In this document: positions 57,290-64,000 of the stretch, in pieces | Layout of the letters: each line of letters opens with the position of its first letter | How positions within the stretch are numbered: the stretch's first letter is position 1 | Assembly: GCA_012934845.2 (NCBI GenBank) | Contig: WNNJ02002412.1 | Span: forward strand, 62,001-126,000 | From: Pomphorhynchus laevis | Taxonomy: Eukaryota; Acanthocephala; Palaeacanthocephala; Echinorhynchida; Pomphorhynchidae | DNA length: 64,000 bases | Direction: 5' to 3' | Notes under the pieces: generated by a model | What the model was told of the DNA's origin: nothing | Databases searched by the model: none | Seen by the model: only the letters and a program-made list of their open reading frames with translations | Program-made: the position numbers and the translations under genes

Positions 57290-57440
57290 TTTATTAATGG
57301 ACATATTTGCAGTGATTTGCAATGGACATATATACATTTATTATATAAATGTATAATATACATTCAATGGACAATATACATTTATTAATGGACATATTTG
57401 CAGTGATTTGCAATGGACATATTTATTAATGAACATATTT
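57290..57440. repeat. Direct repeats at the 5' border of PLE type 2
   Basis: TTATTAATGGACATATTTGC followed by AGTGATTTGCAATGGACATA occurs at about 57,291, 57,380 and, slightly changed, 57,423. Between the first two lies a perfect hairpin (57,331-57,355, 11-bp arms). PLEs often carry tandem terminal repeats, and this could be one degraded by slippage. Confidence 0.8.
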
Positions 57441-57555
57441 GCAGTGATTTGTTTTTTATGCTTGCTGATTTCCTTTTCTTTGTTTCTATTTTTATTTTCT
57501 TTTTCCAAATTGTGACCAGGCAAAATAGCCTTATGGCTAAGCTCTTAAATAATGA
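57441..57555 (+). mobile_element. LINE family B 3' tail
   Basis: A T-rich stretch followed by GTGACCAGGCAAAATAGCCT, then TATGGCTAAGCTC, carries the hairpin AGCCTTATGGCT (about 57,527-57,538) seen at the 3' ends of other family B copies. Only the tail is present. Confidence 0.75.
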
Positions 57556-58258
57556 TTTATTTTTACGTGGCAAACGCGTGCCGGCACTTGTTTACATAAC
57601 CACAACAACAAAAAACAAAAATCTAAGTCATGTGCCGAGAAGTACGAACGGAGGAGGTATTTGAATGTGATAAAAAACGGGGAGCGTAGCGGCCGTCGAG
57701 AGGAAGCTGATTCCAGGCGAATGAAACGGCGAGTAGGAAGGATCGGAGACCAAAGTTGTTGGAGTAATTAGGAACGTGGAGTAAGAGGGTATGACGGAAA
57801 CGCAGCGATAGCAAGGTGGGGCGAGTGTCGTCTAAGAAAGGAAGGTTGATTAACGATAGGGAGCCGACAGCGGATGCGGATGTGTATGGTTAGCCAGGAG
57901 AGTTAGACCATATATATGGATGTGTGGTCGAAGCGACATAGACGTAGGAGCACTCGAATGGCGGAGTTGATGATGCGTTGTAGGGGTAGAATGATGGATT
58001 TTGGAGAATTTGCGAAAAGGCTGAGGCAGCAATCGATTTTAGGGAAGAGAAGCAATGAAAGCATATACATGCAAGAACGGAAGTCAATAAGGGGGCGGAT
58101 ACGGCGTGAATTACATTAGACGAACGGACCTTTTCACGAACGAAGGGTTTAAAGGATAGGTGATCATCACGTTGGAAACCTAAGAAAGTGAGATTATGAA
58201 CTATGGGGATAATTGATAAGACCAAAGATAATGGGAGAAGAGATATGTTAGGTTGACG
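57556..58258 (-). mobile_element. LINE family A, 5'-truncated copy
   Basis: Minus-strand frames read SIIPIVHNLTFLGFQRDDHL (about 58,150-58,215), then SFKPFVREKVRSS and LSLRFRHTLLLHVPNYSNNF (57,750-57,810), with the 3' end GTGCCGGCACGCGTTTGCCA at about 57,568-57,600 (minus reading). Several shifts and small deletions (near 57,880) are present. It faces the family B tail 3' end to 3' end. Confidence 0.85.
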
Positions 58259-59248
58259 AGGGACTTGAAGCCTTGTAAGAATGATAATAAGAGTTCTAAG
58301 AATGAACGTATCATTGAAAACAATACAATGTTATTTGCGTGACACTGATGATCAATAATTATTTTCCATGAACATGCAATGAAAGATACATGAATTTACA
58401 AGGAAATATTACTATTATGTTTTGTTTATTTTATATAATATATTAAATACATACACTCAGTCAGCTGATTTGATTTTTAAGTTTTAAATTTTTTAAATTT
58501 TATAAATTGATCTGAAACAACTCATGGACTTTGATGTTAATAGCCTTTTGGTATGAGATAGTCACCACGATCGGGAAATGGAACTAAATAGCATCACAAA
58601 ATCTTAAGAAATCAACCGTTAATGATCACAAATAAAAACCTTTTTAAAAAATCTTTTAGGGAAATAAAAATAAATGTTGATTTGTTAATCTGCGTTTATT
58701 AACGTAAACGACACAACAGATCACACGCGCAGAAGCATACCCAATGATACTTATAGGAGAGTTTACTTGTTTATACGACGTACATTGAAGGATATATTTT
58801 TAATTTTTAATAAGTTTGTTAGTTTTAATTTTTTATACCCTCAACGTAATATTTGTAGAAAATGATATCGATATTAAAAAATATAAAAAATTTACAAAAT
58901 GATCCGGAAGGCTGTGTATACTAAAGAGTCGCCTTAAACTATTATATTTATATTCCAAATTGAAAGTATCTGAACAATTTCATTTTAATAGGAGAGTATT
59001 AAATATGATAATCCTAATACATCAGGATTATCATATTTATGTAGATAAACATGTCATATAGATGATGAACCTTGAATAATGGCTATCTAATAAATAGTCA
59101 TAGCACAAGTGATTAATTACATTTAAAATGTAATTTATGCTCGAAAAATAAAGATATAAACAATGGTAATGAATTTTGCTATAAAATGTGACCTTTAAAA
59201 CGGCTACGAACATAAAATTTTTATGGTTCTCGGAAAATTGTTGTATAT
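58259..59248. other. 3' flank of pdhb, AT-rich with two perfect palindromes
   Basis: No gene is seen. Inverted repeats are at 59,002-59,037 (AATATGATAATCCT arms of 14 bp, 8-base loop) and 59,116-59,134 (ATTACATTT arms around one base). The pdhb 3' untranslated region must lie in the right part. Confidence 0.7.
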
Positions 59249-60334
59249 CTAAGATAGCATTGATTTAACCTTTTCGATTATCACTGGTTTAGTTGGCATT
59301 GCAATATTCTCAAGATTTATCGAATACGGCATTGGAACATCTGCTCCACAAAGACGTTGAGGTGGGATTTCAAGGCATTCCGACACCTCTGGTTTTTCAA
59401 CACAGCGGGTAATTATTTCAGCGCCAACACCACACTGTAGCCAACCCTGTTCAACACTTAGCAAACGTCCAGTCTTTTGTACAGATTTGAATATTGCTGG
59501 GCAATCCAGTGGTCTTAAACTTCGCAGGTTGATTACTTCACAATCAAATCCGTAATCTTTGGCTAATTGTTCAACTGCTTCCATTACAGGATTCATTGCA
59601 CGTGCGAATGATACGATGGTTATATCTTTCCCGGTTCGTTCAATCTTTGCTTTACCAATTGGAATGACAAAATCCTTAGACATTGCTTCATCAGACATTG
59701 GGAAGCTCATACTATACATGACTTCATTTTCCAAACAAATAACCGGATCATTATCACGAATTGCCGCCTTTATCAATCCTTTAGCGTCTTCGCAATTCCA
59801 CGGACTAACAACTTTTAGTCCTGGAACATGACTATACCATGCGGCGAAGCATTGCGAGTGCTGAGCGCCAACACCGACCGATGGTCCATTTGGACCTCTA
59901 AAAGTAATTGGGCATTTTATTTTGCCTCCAGACATGTATAAACTTTTCGCGGCACTATTGATTATCTGATCCATGGCCTGCATAGCGAAATTGAATGTCA
60001 TAAATTCACAAATGGGACGAAGTCCAGACATTGCAGCACCTATTGCAATACCTGCAAATCCCATTTCTGTTATAGGAGTATCGATAATTCTCTTTTCTGT
60101 GAATTTTAAAGACAGTCCCTTGCTTACTTTGTAAGCACCATCGTACCTCGCAACTTCTTCGCCAAGCATAAACACGTTCGGATCACGTTCAAGTTCCTCT
60201 GCCAAGCCATTGTTAATGGCATCCCTAACAGTCATCACGTTTTTCTGTTGAATTGGGTGTGTTGCCGTAGCTAAATGGCGATGTAATCTCCCCGTGATTT
60301 TAAGAACATTCAACTTTAACATTGAAGAAACCAT
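59249..60334 (-). CDS. pdhb: Pyruvate dehydrogenase E1 component subunit beta, mitochondrial
   Basis: This is an intact single-exon frame of 361 residues (human 359). With the alpha subunit it forms the thiamine diphosphate-dependent E1 heterotetramer that decarboxylates pyruvate and acetylates the lipoyl group of E2 in the matrix. The first 30 or so residues ([20 protein letters not shown]) are a basic, acid-free mitochondrial presequence. [16 protein letters not shown] (36-51) and [14 protein letters not shown] (57-70) contain the conserved glutamate that activates the cofactor. [40 protein letters not shown] (about 145-164) and the C-terminal transketolase-C part ([19 protein letters not shown]) all match the family closely. 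The ATG at 60,334 is the first in frame. Confidence 0.97.
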   Translation of the reverse strand: MVSSMLKLNVLKITGRLHRHLATATHPIQQKNVMTVRDAINNGLAEELERDPNVFMLGEEVARYDGAYKVSKGLSLKFTEKRIIDTPITEMGFAGIAIGAAMSGLRPICEFMTFNFAMQAMDQIINSAAKSLYMSGGKIKCPITFRGPNGPSVGVGAQHSQCFAAWYSHVPGLKVVSPWNCEDAKGLIKAAIRDNDPVICLENEVMYSMSFPMSDEAMSKDFVIPIGKAKIERTGKDITIVSFARAMNPVMEAVEQLAKDYGFDCEVINLRSLRPLDCPAIFKSVQKTGRLLSVEQGWLQCGVGAEIITRCVEKPEVSECLEIPPQRLCGADVPMPYSINLENIAMPTKPVIIEKVKSMLS

Positions 60335-60501
60335 TATTCTATCTGAAAATAATTAAGAAATTAGAAGAACAGAATTCAATCACTTAAAATTGTTAAATAG
60401 GCTGCGATTTTTTAAAATTGGTATAAATCGTACAATAAACAAAAACAAATTTAATAAAAAATTATTTTAAGATTCAATAATCCCTCAATAAATAGAAATA
60501 T

Positions 60502-60855
60502 AAAGATGTCACTATTATAAAGCTCTAAACATTAAGTGTCTCGATATAAAAATTTTCGTATACTCATCGTTAGGAGCTGTCATTGATTATGAGAAAATGA
60601 CTAAACAAAAATTAAAATTATTATGAAAACTGTAATAAGTAACAAACATTCTAGCTTATACTTGGTTACATTATTACAAAGCTTATTTAAATTTTTCATC
60701 AATTTATTTAATCTAGTATTTATTAATTGTCTTAGCTTTTTCCCGAATATTCTATAAACAAAATAACTTCATTAGTAAATTTTCGCCAATGCAAAAGATG
60801 GCACATTATAAAGCTCCAAGCATTAAGTGTCTCGATGTAAAATTTTTATCTACCC
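60502..60855. repeat. Pair of about 55-bp direct repeats upstream of pdhb
   Basis: AAAGATGTCACTATTATAAA, then GCTCTAAACATTAAGTGTCTCGATATAAA at 60,502-60,560 recurs at 60,794-60,853 as AAAGATGGCACATTATAAAG and so on, about 85% alike and 291 bp apart. Both lie 170-520 bp upstream of the pdhb start codon. Confidence 0.8.
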
Positions 60856-61724
60856 TCCTCTTAAATCGATAATCCACTTTCTCCTCTTGCCTCTTATCCG
60901 ATTCCCATGTTGGCCTACCGACAAAACTTTTTACTTTTCAAACAATCCTCTTCAGATAATGGTTTTGTCTAAAAATGACAATAGCTTTGGCGAAAATTTA
61001 CTAAGTTATTTTGTTTATTTGATTGGAGAAAAGTCAAGACATTTTTAAACTTACTCCAAAAGTAATCCTAAACGATTGTAAATCTGAAACAATAAACTTT
61101 CTTTTTTAGTATTACACACGAACAGGAAAGTATAAGCCTGCATGCTTATTTTTGCAACCTTCGTCGAGAAGCTTAACCCGGAATACGCCTATCATAGACG
61201 CATAGCCCCAAATAGGGCGTTTCGACCTTATTCTACTCATCGCTACAAAATGGTCTCATCAGTATGGCACTACAGCTACACAACTTCGACAGTACTTGTT
61301 TCTTAGTAAACTTCTGAAAGGAAATTGCTAAGCGCACGCTCCTCCACATGGTTATCATTCTTACATCTGGTACGGTTTGCAAGCAGTTACTTCACATTAC
61401 AACACGTGTGCTATCATTCATTCGTTCATCGACTTACTAAGGTTGCTGAACATTCAGCACACGCTTTTTTAACTGTAATTAAAATGCGAGCATAAGCTCT
61501 AGCACTGATGCTAAAATACGTCACTCTACATATAGTGGCTATATGAATACAACTAATGGATTAAATTGATAATTAGTTTGACTGAAAGCTCCACAGAAGA
61601 AATTTTACCTTACACGTTCTGAAATCTGATATTTATTATTAAATATATAAATGATGTAAACTTACATTTTGATCTACTTATTCAAAAAGACAGTAATCAC
61701 TGATTTTTCCCGTCATTGTTTCTG
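60856..61724. other. Region of mixed composition, no gene assigned
   Basis: At 61,080-61,500 the base composition is closer to coding DNA than its neighbours, and short open stretches occur (for example one reading WSHQYGTTATQLRQYLF), but no stretch matches a family I know and no long frame survives. It may be a very old retroelement remnant. Confidence 0.3.
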
Positions 61725-61945
61725 TCATTTCCTCTTATCCACGTTTCCAATTACTCCAACTACGGTTTCCGATCCTTCCCCATCGGCCTGGAAACTAACT
61801 TCCTCTGAACGTCCGCCTCGCTCCATCCTTTATCACATTCAAATACCAACACCGTTTACACCTTATCGACACATGACTTAGATGTTTTCGTGGTCACGAA
61901 AGCGTGCGCCGGCACGCATTTGCCAAGTAAAAATATATCATTTTT
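61725..61945 (+). mobile_element. LINE family A, short 3'-anchored fragment
   Basis: About 220 bp of the last ORF2 codons and the 3' end GCGCCGGCACGCATTTGCCA then AGTAAAAATATATC. It is diverged from the other copies by small indels and truncated 5' near 61,725. Confidence 0.82.
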
Positions 61946-62732
61946 TCCAGTTACCAGTGATAATATATCACAATTATTTGTTCTGACTCATGCAAAAATA
62001 ATTTATTAATTCATTAATTTATTTACACTATATGATCATTTGAGTTTGATATTCAAATAATATTATATTTGGATTTACAGCGCGAAAGTTATGAAAGATT
62101 AATTTTAAATAAAAATAATATTTTTTAAACACATGAGCCTGCTAAAATAGTCGTAATTTTAGTGCCAAATTTTTTAACCTGCACTTGTTCGCCTTCAAAC
62201 GTTTTACAGAAATTACTCCTAAATTAAAATATGCCCACTTCATTTTCATAAAAGAATCGCTGTGGCATCTTTTATGTGATGATTATAGAAGATGATAAAT
62301 GCAGTACGTGAACATGAAGATGAAAGTAAAATCGTTGAGTTTGTGACTTATCCCTTAGCAAAACGCACGCACATGCAATTCTGTTTAGTGTCATATTAGG
62401 CTCAGTTGTATCAAATTTTGTTTTCCTTCGAGAAGTAGTGCTGTCACTGAAGGAAATAGCAGAAGTAAAATTAAAATTAATTGAGCTTATACAACGTATA
62501 AGCTCAATGCTCTATTTTCAATGTATCCAAAGTGATAGGTAATATTTGCGTCAGATAAGTAAGGTCTTCAATTATGATATTGAAAGTACGTATAATCAAG
62601 CTCTGGTTTACAGAAGAAACTTGAAATCTAATAAAACTATCGAAATTTTTGGGACGTCATATATGATGACAAAATATTTAATATCTATTATTATATTAAA
62701 ATTATAATATTTGTTTGTACATGCGTTAAAAA
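61946..62732. other. AT-rich spacer with one perfect hairpin
   Basis: No gene is supported. ATTGAGCTTATAC (62,480-62,492) and GTATAAGCTCAAT (62,496-62,508) form a 13-bp perfect hairpin with a 3-base loop. Confidence 0.7.
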
Positions 62733-62765
62733 AAGATTATTTTTACGTTGCAAATGCGTGCCGGC
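62733..62765 (-). mobile_element. LINE family A terminal stub
   Basis: GATTATTTTTACGTTGCAAA then TGCGTGCCGGCGC is the minus-strand 3' terminus of family A, cut after about 33 bp and joined to the tandem repeat that follows. Confidence 0.75.
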
Positions 62766-63780
62766 GCTGTCAATTTCACAGAGGAATTACTGGTGTCCTT
62801 ATAGTTATCACAAAAGCAGTCGAAACGTACCCTAACCACTTCATCCGACTGACGATGACTGCTGGATGGTTAGGATCGTCTCGGAGTGATACATTAGACT
62901 GATGGAGCTGATGATCGAAATCACGTGTCAATTTCACACGGTATACTAAATCACGTGTCAATTTCACAGGGTATAAATACCTTGAAATTACGCTCTTCTA
63001 ACTCGTGCAAGCATCGCCAGAAAGCAGGAAGGAAGACAGCAGAAGATCCACACAAGCAACAAGCCAGTAAAAACGCTTCTGCACCTGAGCTTCGTATAGC
63101 ATCGTGAGGAATTGCTGGTGTCTTTATAGTTATCACAAAAGCAGTCGAAACGTACCCTAACCACTTCATCCGACTGACGATGACTGCTGGGTGGTTAGGA
63201 ACGTCTCGGAGTGATACATTAGACTAAGGGAGATGATTATCCAAGTTATTTAGTTATTTCAGTTATTTAGCAGCAAATTTGGATTAAAAATCAATCTTAG
63301 CCAGCTTTGGCTCCTGGATCACAGTTTCAAGCGATTTTTCGCAATAACATTTTATAAAATGACGCATTCCTTCAGGAATCCTGTGAGAAATTCAGTGCCC
63401 TCGTAATCAACGGATACGCATTTGTGCCTTATATAAAGAATAACTAGAAGGTCCACACACGCAACAAGCCAGTAAAAACGCTTCTGCACCTGAGCTTCGT
63501 ATAACATCGTGAGGAATTGCTGGTGTCTTTATAGTTATCACAAAAGCAGTCGAAACGTACCCTAATCACTTCATCCGACTGACGATGACTGCTGGGTGGT
63601 TAGGATCGTCTCGGAGTGATACATTAGACTGATGGAGCTGATGATTGAAGTCCAGTTATTTAGCAGCAAATTTGGATTAAAAATCAATCGTAGCCAGCTT
63701 TGGCTCATGGACCACAGTTTCAAGCGATTTTTCGCAATAACATTTTATAAAATGACACATTCCTTCAGGAATCCAATAAA
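62766..63780. repeat. Structured tandem repeat, about 405-bp period
   Basis: A unit from about 63,042 to 63,446 repeats from 63,447 to about 63,775 (GCAACAAGCCAGTAAAAACG, then GCTTCTGCACCTGAGCTTCG at 63,054 and 63,461). An extra partial copy lies at 62,776-62,910. Each contains a hairpin CCTAACCAC...GTGGTTAGG around about 26 bases. Between copies, TCACGTGTCAATTTCACA-type repeats of 30 bp (62,922 and 62,952) are followed by GGGTATAAATACC (62,969), a TATA-like box. No protein is encoded. Confidence 0.88.
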
Positions 63781-63954
63781 AAATATGATTTATTATAAAG
63801 AATATTATATAAAAAATATTATCTTATCTTTATCATTATCCATATATTTCATATCATTTAATATAAAGACATATATAAAAGTAATATTATAAAGTAATAT
63901 TATAAAGTAATGTATATATACACAACTGGAGCATAATAATAATACAATAATTTA

Positions 63955-64000
63955 TTTAACGTGGCAAATGCGTGCAAAATGCACGTTTACATGACCACTA
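63955..64000 (-). mobile_element. LINE family A 3' end, running off the window
   Basis: TTAACGTGGCAAATGCGTGC, then AAAATGCACGTTTACATGACCAC is the family A 3' terminus read from the minus strand. The body would lie beyond 64,000. Confidence 0.85.

Larger units (their letters stand above)
54650..57440 (-). mobile_element. Penelope-like element type 2, mostly complete, interrupted by a LINE A insertion
   Basis: On the minus strand, the N-terminal region (57,337-56,798) reads KICNYNKELKSICND, then CNCKSLSFDKINEHICTHNL and LRKLLSKGYKYR, a cysteine-bearing segment typical of the region upstream of PLE RTs. Next come ITTIDKASNNFVFIYEKLFY (56,578-56,784), WNPKLHKNPIKPRFICSAFK (about 55,815-55,875), TYDFSTLSTNLD, RQVKGVPMGGNSSPIIADLF (about 55,320-55,385), FRYIDDICVF (about 55,225-55,255) and YPESLILNKT, then EGVYLDMNI. 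No GIY-YIG domain follows, and the frame ends near 54,856, so it resembles endonuclease-less PLEs or is cut before the endonuclease. It has few breaks besides the insertion. The 3' side ends in the terminal repeat. Confidence 0.87.

Noticed and set aside
57341-57573. Lys-rich minus-strand open frames
   Set aside because: They arise from the T-rich family B tail and the direct repeats read backwards.
61080-61500. Possible decayed transposase or retroelement gene
   Set aside because: Composition is suggestive, but no motif or long frame supports any family.
62900-62935. Hammerhead-like CTGATGATCGAAA
   Set aside because: CTGATGA and GAAA are only two bases apart, so stem II cannot form, and the flanks do not pair as stems I and III.

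Overview
The window is nuclear DNA from a small-genome-style invertebrate animal, strongly AT-rich. It holds three host genes, a host cell factor 1 homologue (hcf-1), mitochondrial ribosomal protein uS11m (mrps11) and pyruvate dehydrogenase E1-beta (pdhb), set in a dense mass of decayed retroelements. The phylum cannot be fixed from the sequence. Introns of 45-53 bp, single-exon metabolic genes and a short HCF-1 without proteolytic repeats would suit a nematode-like or other small worm-like lineage, but that is inference.

Layout. 1-13.8 kb is all mobile DNA. It has a fragment of LINE family A (CR1/L2-like, minus), a LINE-like element pairing a QGDP-type reverse transcriptase with a PD-(D/E)XK-type endonuclease, a LINE of family B (CR1/Jockey-like, minus), a Ty3/gypsy fossil with 98-bp LTRs, and a longer family B LINE. 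15.5-33.3 kb is hcf-1 in 13 exons (about 717 residues). Its introns fall into two sizes: five of 45-53 bp and seven of 316-6,284 bp. The large ones hold MITEs, Penelope-like element (PLE) remnants, a 271-bp tandem/inverted repeat, a decayed copy of exon 6 and a nearly full-length LINE B.

34.2-36.7 kb holds further LINE fragments. mrps11 is at 38.35-38.96 kb, followed by a very uniform array of 68 copies of a 17-bp unit. 41.4-48.3 kb is a PLE split by a mosaic family A LINE. 48.3-54.4 kb is a run of LINE fragments, including an in-frame chimera of a family B 5' end with a family A reverse transcriptase. 54.6-57.4 kb is a second PLE type, itself interrupted by a family A insertion with a 9-bp target-site duplication. 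pdhb (59.2-60.3 kb, minus) is intact. The window ends in a 405-bp tandem repeat and the tail of yet another family A copy.

Two themes explain most of the non-coding structure. Family A LINEs are present as at least nine 3'-anchored copies, as expected of target-primed reverse transcription, and they repeatedly land in or recombine with other elements. Short perfect inverted repeats (arms of 9-14 bp) recur at breakpoints between element fragments and inside large introns, which suggests a fold-back repair or template-switch process. I found no CRISPR array, operon or bacterial-type system. All intron and element boundaries are read by eye and should be taken as good to a few bases for exons and tens of bases for decayed elements.
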